From Stenotrophomonas sp. 704A1 (GTDB lineage Bacteria > Pseudomonadota > Gammaproteobacteria > Xanthomonadales > Xanthomonadaceae), in assembly GCF_030549525.1 (NCBI RefSeq), contig NZ_CP130831.1, positions 459,501-523,500 on the forward strand: a stretch of DNA of 64,000 nucleotides, in the 5' to 3' direction. The notes beneath the pieces were generated by a model, which saw only the letters and a list, made by a program, of their open reading frames with translations, was not told the DNA's origin and did no database searches. Positions 57,314 to 64,000 of this stretch are shown here, one piece after another (the first letter of the stretch is position 1; each line of letters starts with the position of its first letter). A program made the translations under genes and the position numbers.

Positions 57314-58963
57314 ATGAAGCAACTCGTACTGGGCGTGCTCGCCCTGTCGGTGTCGAGCGCACTGATGGCGGCCACCCCGAAATTCGATGGCGCGCGGATC
57401 TCCGCCGACGTCAAGGAACTGGCGTCCGACGCCTACGAAGGCCGCTCGCCGGCCACGGCCGGCGAAGAAAAGACCATCGCCTTCCTCAGCAGGCAGTTCG
57501 CCGACGCCGGCCTGCAGCCGGGCGGTGACCTGAAGGATGGCAAGCGCCTGTGGACCCAGGCCGTCCCCCTGCGCAAGGGCGATATCGTCGGCACCCCGCA
57601 GTTGTCGCTGCAGCAGGGCGGCAAGACCATCACGCTCGAACAGGGCAAGCAGATCGCGGTGCGTGCAGCCATGAATGGCGCCACCGATGTGGATATCAGC
57701 AAGGCGCCGCTGGTGTTTCTCGGCTACGGCGTGAAAGCCCCGGAACGCAACTGGGACGACTTCAAGGGCGTGGACCTGAAGGGCAAGATCGCCGTCGTGC
57801 TGATCAACGACCCGGATTTTGAAACCGGCAAGGGCGATTTCGACGGCAAGGGCATGACCTGGTATGGGCGCTGGCCGTACAAGTACGAGGAAGGCGCACG
57901 CCAGGGCGCGCTCGGCGTGCTGATCGTGCACGAGACCGCACCGGCCTCCTACGGCTGGGCGACCGTGGCCGGCTCCAACACCAACACCATGTTCGACGTG
58001 GTGCGAGACAACCCGGCCGAGACCCACCCGCTGCTGGAAGGCTGGATCCAGCGTGACCTCGCCGTTGAGCTGTTCCGCGCAGCCGGGCAGGACTTCGAGG
58101 CCCTGAAGAAGAAGGCGCAGCAGCGCGACTTCACCCCGGTGCCGCTGACCGGCGCCAGCCTGGATGCGAAGTACGCGGTCAGGACCGAAGTGATCACCTC
58201 GCACAACGTGGCCGCACGCCTGGAAGGCAGCCGCCATCCGGACGAGACGATCGTCTACAGCGCGCACTGGGACCACATCGGCGTGGGCGAGCCTGATGCG
58301 CGCGGCGACCGCATCTTCAACGGCGCGCTGGACAACGCCAGCGGCACCGCATCGCTGCTGGAACTGGCGCGCGGCTTCGCCAAGGCGCCGCGCACGCAGC
58401 GCTCGGTGGTGTTCCTGGCGGTCACGGCCGAGGAGAAGGGCCTGCTGGGTTCGGAGTACTACGCCACCCATCCGCTGTATCCGCTGGAAAAGACCGTGGC
58501 GATGATCAACATGGACGGCATGGCGCCGTTCGGTCCGTCGCGTGATTTCGGCATCTACGGTGCCGCGCGCTTCGAGCTGCTGGACCAGCTGAAGGAGGTC
58601 GCCAAGGGCTGGGACATCCGCTACACGCCGGACCCGAAGCCGGAAGCGGGCCTGTTCTTCCGTTCCGATCATTTCCCGTTTGCCAAGCGTGGCGTGCCGG
58701 CACTGTCCTGGTCGGCCGGCCAGGACTGGGTGGACGGCGGCGTAGCCGTGGGCAGGAAGGCCTCCGAGGACTACACCGCCAAGCGCTACCACCAGCAGGG
58801 TGACGAATGGCAGCCGGACTGGGTGTTCGCCGGTGCCGCGCGCGACCTGGAGGTGCTGTACACGCTGGGCAACCAGCTGGCCAATTCCCGTGCCTGGCCG
58901 AACTGGAGCCAGGACGAGTCGTTCCGCGCCGTGCGTGACGCCAGCGCCGACCAGCGGAAATAA
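57314..58963 (+). CDS. Exported M28-family metallopeptidase (aminopeptidase type)
   Basis: A 549-aa protein with a signal peptide (MKQLVLGVLALSVSSALMAA). A PA-type insert lies at about 130-260 (VDLKGKIAVVLINDPDFETG). The M28 zinc ligands are visible: SAHWDHIGVG (His, Asp context), GALDNASGTASLLELARGFA (bridging Asp), AVTAEEKGLLGSEYYATHPL (catalytic Glu and zinc Glu), INMDGMAPFG (Asp), and FRSDHFPFAKRGVPALSWSA (His). Such peptidases remove N-terminal residues from peptides in the periplasm. GGAGAGAGCA precedes the ATG. Upstream in-frame codons lack a start with a ribosome binding site. Confidence 0.92.
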   Translation: MKQLVLGVLALSVSSALMAATPKFDGARISADVKELASDAYEGRSPATAGEEKTIAFLSRQFADAGLQPGGDLKDGKRLWTQAVPLRKGDIVGTPQLSLQQGGKTITLEQGKQIAVRAAMNGATDVDISKAPLVFLGYGVKAPERNWDDFKGVDLKGKIAVVLINDPDFETGKGDFDGKGMTWYGRWPYKYEEGARQGALGVLIVHETAPASYGWATVAGSNTNTMFDVVRDNPAETHPLLEGWIQRDLAVELFRAAGQDFEALKKKAQQRDFTPVPLTGASLDAKYAVRTEVITSHNVAARLEGSRHPDETIVYSAHWDHIGVGEPDARGDRIFNGALDNASGTASLLELARGFAKAPRTQRSVVFLAVTAEEKGLLGSEYYATHPLYPLEKTVAMINMDGMAPFGPSRDFGIYGAARFELLDQLKEVAKGWDIRYTPDPKPEAGLFFRSDHFPFAKRGVPALSWSAGQDWVDGGVAVGRKASEDYTAKRYHQQGDEWQPDWVFAGAARDLEVLYTLGNQLANSRAWPNWSQDESFRAVRDASADQRK

Positions 58964-58996
58964 GGGAAAGCGGGGCGCGCTGCCCCGCCACCCCCG

Positions 58997-59019
58997 GTAG
59001 CGCCGGGCCCTGCCCGGCG
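58997..59019 (+). repeat. SMAG-type REP element
   Basis: GTAG (58997-59000), CGCCGGGC (59001-59008), loop, GCCCGGCG (59012-59019); located between the peptidase and the histidine kinase genes. Confidence 0.8.
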
Positions 59020-59126
59020 TTGCGCTGAAGGCTTCCATCCCTGCTTTCCCGCACTTCGTCGCATACCGCTTGTCTGCCCGATGGGCCGCTCTATGCTCGG
59101 CTCACCCCTTCCATCCAGACGCCGCC

Positions 59127-60386
59127 GTGATCGCCAGCCTCTCCCTCATCCTCCGTCATCTCCTGGCCTGGGCCGCAGCGCTGTTCGTGGCGGGCATGGT
59201 CTGGAGCGGAATATTCAGTGGCATGAACGATGGCCCGGGCTGGGTGTTCGGGCTGCTGGTGATGTTCCTGATGATTTCCGCGCTGGGCAGCGCGGTGACC
59301 CACGTGCGCCGGGTCTGGCTGGTGGCCGGGCGCCTGGACGGCGCCACCCTGTCCGGCCGCCAGCGCCGGCAGATCGAACTGCCGATGGATGCCGGCCACG
59401 CGTTCGCCGTGGTCGAGGCAGCGGTGGGTGAGCTGCCGCGGGTGGAAGAGGTGGAAAGTTCGGCCGGCAGCCTGCAGGTGCGCGCGTATGTGCGCCGCGT
59501 CGACCTGTGGAATGGTCGCCAGCCGTCGCGCTGGAACCTGCCGGCGCGGCTGGCGATCAAGCGCAACAGCGTGCTGGCCACGGTGACCCCGGGGCAGGGC
59601 ACCAGCACCGTCACCCTGCTGTTCGAACCCGATGCTGGCTGGTGGGCCGACCTGCTCGCGCTGGATGAAGGCAGCAACTACGAGAACGCCGAAGCGGTCA
59701 CCCGCGCGATCAGCCGCCGTGTCGCCGACCAGCGTCGCGATGAACAGGCCGCCGCCGAGCAGACCCAGGTGGAAAAGGAATTGTCGGTGGCACGCCTGAA
59801 CCTGCTGCACGCCCAGGTCGAGCCGCACTTCCTGTACAACTCGCTGGCCAACGCACAGGTGCTGACCCGCACCGATCCGGCGCGCGCTGAACAGATGCTC
59901 GGGCACCTGATCCAGTACCTGCGCAGCTCACTGCCGCAGGTGGACGAATCGGTGTCCACGCTGGGCGTGGAACTGGAGCGCACCCGCGCCTACTTGGAGA
60001 TCCTGCGCATCCGCATGGGCGCGCGGCTGGCGGTGGACGTGCAGGTGCCCACCGAACTGCACGCGGTGAAGCTGCCGGCGATGGCCCTGCAGACGCTGGT
60101 GGAAAACGCGATCAAGCATGGCCTGGAGCCCAAGCCGGGCGGTGGCACCATCTGGATCCTGGCACGCGGTTTCGACGACCATGTCACCGTGACCGTGGCC
60201 GACGACGGCCTGGGGTTCGGCCAGGGCACCAGTGGCACCGGCATCGGCCTGAAGAACCTGCGCGAGCGCCTGCGGCTGACCTGTGGCGAGCAGGCCGGCG
60301 TGGCCATCGTCGCCAACTTCCCCAGCGGCGTGGCCGCGACCATGACCCTGCCGCAGCCGGCCACGGAGCGCAGCCATGCCGCTTGA
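59127..60386 (+). CDS. LytS/YehU-type sensor histidine kinase
   Basis: A 419-aa kinase. Two N-terminal membrane segments (HLLAWAAALFVAGMVWSGIF and WVFGLLVMFLMISALGSAVT) precede a cytoplasmic region with a coiled coil (RRDEQAAAEQTQVEKELSVA). The HisKA_2-like block LLHAQVEPHFLYNSLANAQV carries the phospho-acceptor His, and the ATPase domain has TLVENAIKHGLEPKPGGGTI (N box) and ADDGLGFGQGTSGTGIGLKN (G boxes). The start is taken as GTG 59127 just before the first segment; a TTG at 59070 would add 19 polar residues. It overlaps the response regulator gene by 11 bases. Confidence 0.9.
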   Translation: MIASLSLILRHLLAWAAALFVAGMVWSGIFSGMNDGPGWVFGLLVMFLMISALGSAVTHVRRVWLVAGRLDGATLSGRQRRQIELPMDAGHAFAVVEAAVGELPRVEEVESSAGSLQVRAYVRRVDLWNGRQPSRWNLPARLAIKRNSVLATVTPGQGTSTVTLLFEPDAGWWADLLALDEGSNYENAEAVTRAISRRVADQRRDEQAAAEQTQVEKELSVARLNLLHAQVEPHFLYNSLANAQVLTRTDPARAEQMLGHLIQYLRSSLPQVDESVSTLGVELERTRAYLEILRIRMGARLAVDVQVPTELHAVKLPAMALQTLVENAIKHGLEPKPGGGTIWILARGFDDHVTVTVADDGLGFGQGTSGTGIGLKNLRERLRLTCGEQAGVAIVANFPSGVAATMTLPQPATERSHAA

Positions 60387-61146
60387 AGCGTTGATCGCCG
60401 AAGACGAGGAACTGCTGCGGCACTCGCTGGTGGAGCAGCTGGGCCGGTTGTGGCCGGAGCTGAAACTGGTGGCCGAATGCGAGGACGGCGCCAGTGCGCT
60501 GGAACAGTTGGCCGAGAAGCAGCCGGACATCGCCTTCCTCGACATCCGCATGCCCGGCATCAGCGGCATCGAAGTGGCGCGCGCGCTGGGTGAACTGAGC
60601 CCGCGTACGCAGGTGGTGTTCGTGACCGCCTACGACCAGTACGCCATCGATGCCTTCGAGCAGGGCGCGATGGACTATCTGCTCAAGCCGGTCAGCGATG
60701 AACGCCTGCTGGCCACCCGTGAGCGCATCCTGTCGCGCCTGCCGTCCAGCCGCCAGGACGATGCCGTGCTGGAGCGCCTGCTGCAGCGGCTGGGCGCCGC
60801 AGCCGTGGCCAGCGAACGGCCCCCGCTGGCCTGGATCACGGCCAGCAACGGCCGCGACACGCAGCTGATCATGCTGGACGATGTGATCTATTTCCGTGCC
60901 GACAACAAGTACACCACGGTGGTCACCGCCGCCGGCGAAAGCCTGCTGCGCACGCCGCTGCGCGAACTGCTGGAGGTGCTGGATCCGCAGCATTTCCGCC
61001 AGGTGCACCGCTCCACCATCGTCAACATGAAGGCGGTGGCGGCGGTCAGCCGCGACGACACCGGGCGCGGTGTGCTGCGCCTGCGCCAGCGTACCGAGAC
61101 GCTGGTGGTCAGCCAGCCGTTCATGAGTCTGTTCCGCGGCATGTAG
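60376..61146 (+). CDS. LytTR-family response regulator
   Basis: A 256-aa regulator. Receiver domain (about 1-120): LEALIAEDEELLRHSLVEQL, IAFLDIRMPGISGIEVARAL with the phospho-acceptor Asp near residue 54, VVFVTAYDQYAIDAFEQGAM and DYLLKPVSDE. LytTR DNA-binding domain (about 150-255): LIMLDDVIYFRADNKYTTVV, LLRTPLRELLEVLDPQHFRQ and VHRSTIVNMKAVAAVSRDDT. Partner of the upstream kinase. The family (AlgR, LytR, BtsR) binds direct-repeat sites near target promoters; targets are not evident here, though the small lipoprotein gene downstream is the nearest candidate. Confidence 0.92.
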   Translation: MPLEALIAEDEELLRHSLVEQLGRLWPELKLVAECEDGASALEQLAEKQPDIAFLDIRMPGISGIEVARALGELSPRTQVVFVTAYDQYAIDAFEQGAMDYLLKPVSDERLLATRERILSRLPSSRQDDAVLERLLQRLGAAAVASERPPLAWITASNGRDTQLIMLDDVIYFRADNKYTTVVTAAGESLLRTPLRELLEVLDPQHFRQVHRSTIVNMKAVAAVSRDDTGRGVLRLRQRTETLVVSQPFMSLFRGM

Positions 61147-61175
61147 CCGCGTCCCGGTCCTGCCAGGAGCCTCCC

Positions 61176-61520
61176 ATGCGTCCCTGCCTGTTGATGTGCA
61201 TCGCTGCGTTGGCCGTTGCCGGCTGCGGGAAGTCCACCGAGACGTCGATCACCCGCAGCACCGCCAATGGCGTGGATACGCTCTACAGCAAGCGCAGCGT
61301 GGTCGATGGCGTGGCGCGCTTCGAGTGCCTCGCCAGCCGCAGCGGGCAGTGCCACTACCTGGTGCTGGCCCCGGCCTGTCGCCCGGATGCGCCCTGTGCG
61401 ACGCCGCCCTTGCGCTCGTTTGCGCTGGCCGTGGGCCAGACCCGGCAGTTCAAGGATCTGCCGGCGGGCTTCAGCCACTGCGTTGACGACAGGCACAAAG
61501 AACACTGCCACCGCGACTGA
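61176..61520 (+). CDS. Small cysteine-rich lipoprotein (114 aa)
   Basis: MRPCLLMCIAALAVAGCGKS contains the lipobox VAGC. The mature part has ARFECLASRSGQCHYLVLAP, ACRPDAPCATPPL and FSHCVDDRHKEHCHRD, giving six or more cysteines that could make disulfides in the periplasm. The His/Cys-rich end (HCVDDRHKEHCH) could bind metal. Located 30 bases after the response regulator and possibly co-transcribed with it. No family recognised. Confidence 0.72.
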   Translation: MRPCLLMCIAALAVAGCGKSTETSITRSTANGVDTLYSKRSVVDGVARFECLASRSGQCHYLVLAPACRPDAPCATPPLRSFALAVGQTRQFKDLPAGFSHCVDDRHKEHCHRD

Positions 61521-61559
61521 GCACGGTGGCAGTGTGGCTCCCCCCGGATTGCGCTCCGC

Positions 61560-62174
61560 TCAGTAGGCCGGCTGCAGGGTCAGGTCGTGATGGTGTTCGG
61601 TTTCGCCGACGTGGTTGAGGCGGCCGACCAGCTCGGAGTGCTGCTTCATGCGCCCGATCTCGGTCATGATGCGGATGTCCTCGTGGCGCAGTTCGCGCTT
61701 GGCGGTCACCGCCTGCTTGTAGTCCAGCACTTCGGGGTAGTGTTCGGCCAGGTCCAGCGCCTCGGCGACATGCTCGACGCTGTCGGCCTTGGAGGTGATG
61801 CGGGCGCGGCTGTTGAACGCCTTCATCCAGCGCTCGAAGCCGGCGGTGCGGTCGAACATGTTGGCCATGAACCAGATCACGAACAGGATCGAGATCCAGG
61901 AGCCGAACACCACGACCACCCGGGTGAAGGTGATGTGGTAGTCGTCGCGCCACAGGTAATTGGTGATCAGGCCGAGGATCAGCAGCGAGGCCGCCTGCCA
62001 GCCGACGATCGAGGCAATCAGCCACTGGCACTTGGCCTGGGCCAGCACCGCGACTTCATCGCGGATCTGCTGCTCGCTGAGGTTGCGCCAATGCGCGACC
62101 TGTTTATCGAACGGGCTGCTGTAGAGCTCGTTGTCGCGAAGCAGTAGTCCCAAACCCTTGAACAAAGCAATCAT
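61560..62174 (-). CDS. Hypothetical membrane protein (204 aa)
   Basis: Two adjacent membrane segments (CQWLIASIVGWQAASLLILG at about 50-70 and VVVVFGSWISILFVIWFMAN at about 87-107) are flanked by soluble parts. The N-terminal region is amphipathic (NLSEQQIRDEVAVLAQAK). The C-terminal region is a long helix (SVEHVAEALDLAEHYPEVLD, YKQAVTAKRELRHEDIRIMT) ending in a His-rich tail (HVGETEHHHDLTL). No family recognised. It is convergent with the small lipoprotein gene and divergent from the MpaB gene. Confidence 0.7.
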   Translation of the reverse strand: MIALFKGLGLLLRDNELYSSPFDKQVAHWRNLSEQQIRDEVAVLAQAKCQWLIASIVGWQAASLLILGLITNYLWRDDYHITFTRVVVVFGSWISILFVIWFMANMFDRTAGFERWMKAFNSRARITSKADSVEHVAEALDLAEHYPEVLDYKQAVTAKRELRHEDIRIMTEIGRMKQHSELVGRLNHVGETEHHHDLTLQPAY

Positions 62175-62333
62175 GGCTGGCTCCTTGTGGAACGTGCGGC
62201 GATCAGCATTGGACGGTGTGGCGGATTCAGTTCTAGCACTTCCAGCGCGCCGTGCAACGGGGGCAATGCCCTGTGGCGCAAGGCTTCTGCCTGAACAGGT
62301 GAAGATTGGTGCGGCGCACCATCAGTGCTGCGG

Positions 62334-62354
62334 CCTGCGACAAGATGTCGCAGG
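62334..62354. promoter_or_regulatory. Palindrome upstream of the MpaB-family gene
   Basis: CCTGCGAC (62334-62341), five bases, GTCGCAGG (62347-62354) in the 309-base gap between divergent genes (62175-62483). It could be a regulator site; nothing else of note was seen in this gap apart from the ribosome binding site TGGAG before 62484. Confidence 0.45.
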
Positions 62355-62483
62355 GTGAAACGTGCTGCGCATGCACATGAAACCGCAGCTGAGCATCCGG
62401 ACTCGCCGCGGCGGCCGGGATCGACCAGAATCGAGCCAGACCGCGCAGGACGCGACTCGATTTCCCCGCCTTCTGGAGCACCG

Positions 62484-63413
62484 ATGCCGCCGCTGCTGCA
62501 GCGCCTGTCCCGCCCCGTCACCGCGCCCATCCGGCGCTGGGTGCTCGATGCCTTTCCCCGTGGCCAGAGCGGCATCGAGTACGACCGCCCGCACGGCGAT
62601 CCGGGCTGGTTCGGGCCGGACAGCGTGACCTGGCGCATGCATGCCGAGCTGCCCTCGATGCTGGCCGGCGGCCTGTGCGCGCTGATGCTGCAGACGTTGC
62701 ACCCGCGTGCGCTGGCCGGCGTCTACGACCACTCCCATTTCCGCCAGGACCTGGTGGGACGCCTGCGCCGCACCACGGCCTTCGTTGCCGGCACCAGCTA
62801 CGCGCCCAGCGGCGAGGTGGAGGCGCTGGTGGCAAAAGTGCGCCGCATCCACGCGCAGATCCGCGGCCAGACCGCGCAGGGCGAGCCCTATGCCGCCGAT
62901 GATCCGCAACTGCTGACCTGGGTGCATGTGACCGAGGCCTTCGGTTTCCTGCAGGGCTTCCGCCGTTACGGACGCGAGGTGCCGGCGCACATCGCGGATC
63001 GCTACTACGACGAATACCGCTGCGTGGCCGAGGCGCTGGGCGCGGTGGATGTGCCACGCAGCGAAGCGGAAGTGGCGGCGTACTTCTGCGCGCGGCAGCC
63101 TGAGCTGCGCGTGGACGAACGCTCCCGCGAGGTGCTGGAGGTGTTGTCCGGCGTGCGCCTGCCGGTACCGGTGCCGGGGCTGTCGCGCGAGGTGTTCCTC
63201 GGCGCCGGTGCAGCGCTGCTGCCGGACTGGGCCGAAGGCATGCTGGAACGCAATGCGCGCCAGCGTGCGCAGGCTGCTGCGTCGGCGAAGCTGATGCAGG
63301 GCATGGCCCCGCTGTTCCGCCGCGCGCTGCCTGATGGCCTGGCCAGCCGCGCCTGCACGCGCATGGGTGTGCCGGTGGAATTGTTGCGCGAGTGGCCGGC
63401 ATTGCCCGGGTAG
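62484..63413 (+). CDS. MpaB-family oxygenase (DUF2236)
   Basis: A 309-aa protein with the DUF2236 pattern: GDPGWFGPDSVTWRMHAELP, SMLAGGLCALMLQTLHPRAL, AGVYDHSHFRQDLVGRLRRT, TAFVAGTSYAPSGEVEALVA, LLTWVHVTEAFGFLQGFRRY and the C-terminal helix bundle. The His residues in TLHPRAL, DHSHF and TWVHVTEAF are those proposed to hold a heme or metal in the family (latex-clearing protein, MpaB). The substrate is unknown. ATG at 62484 has TGGAG upstream; the frame is open to 62325 but without similarity. The stop codon is part of a SMAG repeat. Confidence 0.85.
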   Translation: MPPLLQRLSRPVTAPIRRWVLDAFPRGQSGIEYDRPHGDPGWFGPDSVTWRMHAELPSMLAGGLCALMLQTLHPRALAGVYDHSHFRQDLVGRLRRTTAFVAGTSYAPSGEVEALVAKVRRIHAQIRGQTAQGEPYAADDPQLLTWVHVTEAFGFLQGFRRYGREVPAHIADRYYDEYRCVAEALGAVDVPRSEAEVAAYFCARQPELRVDERSREVLEVLSGVRLPVPVPGLSREVFLGAGAALLPDWAEGMLERNARQRAQAAASAKLMQGMAPLFRRALPDGLASRACTRMGVPVELLREWPALPG

Positions 63414-63502
63414 GCGCCGACCTTGGTCGGTGCGCTTCGCCGCGGCGCCCATCCATGCCATGCGTGGATGCCGGAAAAACGCCAACCAAGGTTGGCACCT
63501 AC
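63410..63502. repeat. Inverted pair of SMAG-type repeats
   Basis: First element: GTAG 63410-63413 then GCGCCGACC (63414-63422) / GGTCGGTGC (63425-63433). Second, on the minus strand: CTAC at 63499-63502 with GCCAACC (63481-63487) / GGTTGGC (63490-63496). An ATCCATGCCATGCGTGGAT-like stem lies between them. The first GTAG contains the stop codon of the MpaB gene. Confidence 0.8.
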
Positions 63503-63515
63503 CCATGGAAACAAA

Positions 63516-63541
63516 ACGGGCGCCTTGCGGCGCCCGTTCCG
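63516..63541 (-). terminator. Terminator of the M13 peptidase gene
   Basis: ACGGGCGCC (63516-63524) with GGCGCCCGT (63529-63537), TTGC loop. Read on the minus strand the stem is followed by TTTTG, and it starts about 10 bases after the peptidase stop. Confidence 0.8.
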
Positions 63542-63547
63542 TTTACC

Positions 63548-64000
63548 TCACCACACCTTGACCCGCTTGTCCGGGGCCAGGTACAGCTTCTGGCCTTCCT
63601 TCACCTCGAACGCCGGATACCAGGCGTCGATGTTGCGCACGGTCAGCGCGCGGAACTGGCCCGGTGCATGCACATCGGTCAGCAGCGAATTGCGCAGTGC
63701 CTGCTCGCGGCTCTTGCTGCGCCAGGCCTGGGCGAAGCCGAGGAAGAAGCGCTGGTCCGGGGTGAACCCTTCCAGGGTCTGGCCCGGCTTGCCCTGCAGT
63801 GACAGCTGGTAGGCGTCGTAGGCAGTCCCCAGGCCGGCCACGTCGGCGATGTTCTCGCCCAGGGTCAGCTTGCCGTTGACGTGCACACCGGGGAACGGCT
63901 CATAGCTGCTGAACTGCGCGGCCAGCGCATCCCCGGCGGCGTTGAACTGGGTGAGGTCTTCGGCGGTCCACCAGTTGTGCAGCTTGCCGGTCTCATCGAA
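63548..64000 (-). CDS. M13-family metallopeptidase (C-terminal part; 5' end outside window)
   Basis: The frame is open from the window edge to a stop at 63548, giving the last 150 residues of a neprilysin/PepO-type peptidase. Visible are FDETGKLHNWWTAEDLTQFN, PGVHVNGKLTLGENIADVAG (containing the third zinc ligand Glu in GENIADVAGL), YDAYQLSLQGK, PDQRFFLGFAQAWRSKSREQ, DVHAPGQFRALTVRNIDAWY and the end PAFEVKEGQKLYLAPDKRVK. The HExxH motif would be just upstream, outside the window. Members are usually exported and degrade peptides up to about 5 kDa. Confidence 0.92.
   Translation of the reverse strand, partial: FDETGKLHNWWTAEDLTQFNAAGDALAAQFSSYEPFPGVHVNGKLTLGENIADVAGLGTAYDAYQLSLQGKPGQTLEGFTPDQRFFLGFAQAWRSKSREQALRNSLLTDVHAPGQFRALTVRNIDAWYPAFEVKEGQKLYLAPDKRVKVW

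Noticed and set aside
1..64000. CRISPR arrays, rRNA, tRNA, transposases or integrases
   Set aside because: No regularly spaced direct repeats, cloverleaf-like tRNA sequences or transposase/integrase motifs were found. The array-like repeats present are scattered SMAG hairpins.

Overview
The window is GC-rich, gene-dense DNA that looks like Stenotrophomonas (S. maltophilia complex, Xanthomonadaceae). The reasons are strong GC bias at third codon positions, several short GTAG-headed inverted repeats of the SMAG type known from S. maltophilia, a two-domain ECF sigma factor with DGPF-family partners, and above all a group of proteins ending in the XVIPCD domain, the secretion signal of the Xanthomonadales antibacterial type IV secretion system. 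No rRNA, tRNA, CRISPR array or intact insertion sequence was seen. Identification is from sequence reading only; no database search was run.

Layout. 1-5.4 kb: housekeeping and envelope genes (DUF2145, ELM1-like, RutE-like reductase, YceI lipoprotein) and a PadR regulator with a siderophore-interacting ferric reductase. 6.0-8.7 kb: aceE (pyruvate dehydrogenase E1). 8.7-12.6 kb: an accessory defence island of lower GC, with a SIR2-type protein, a wrecked mcrC and an EVE-HNH modification-dependent nuclease. 12.7-15.7 kb: small unknown genes around a large nested palindrome. 15.8-27.1 kb: an effector/immunity array of the Xanthomonadales T4SS. It holds one 995-aa effector with two paralogous partner genes, three related effectors with an N-terminal His...Cys hydrolase-like domain, three lipoprotein immunity candidates (two from a visible tandem duplication), and an orphan XVIPCD protein. 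27.2-48.6 kb: mostly chromosomal core: hydrolase, polysaccharide deacetylase, methyltransferase, a Zur-type zinc locus (MerC/COG0523 GTPase), ABC-F ATPase, LysR with a serine hydrolase and an MFS exporter, an EAL phosphodiesterase, an amino-acid permease, a lytic transglycosylase, a TPR protein and an NHL-LytM fusion. 48.6-52.2 kb: an ECF42-type sigma locus with DGPF and glyoxalase-fold genes. 52.3-57.1 kb: four exported proteins including FlgT/CsgG-like ones. 57.3-64 kb: M28 peptidase, a LytS/LytR-type two-component system, a MpaB-family oxygenase and the 3' end of an M13 metallopeptidase.

How the parts work together. The 15.8-27.1 kb block is the most notable. XVIPCD proteins are delivered into rival bacteria by a VirB/VirD4 machine that must be encoded elsewhere, and the neighbouring lipoproteins or small proteins would protect the producer. 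A junction at about 24.76 kb shows how one immunity gene was copied in tandem: the copy begins in the 3' tail of the upstream propeller gene and the join falls just inside the start of the effector gene. The defence island between aceE and 12.6 kb is also in flux: one system (McrBC) is reduced to fragments beside two apparently intact ones.

Start sites were chosen from ribosome binding sites, overlaps and signal peptides. Where two starts compete this is stated in the entry.
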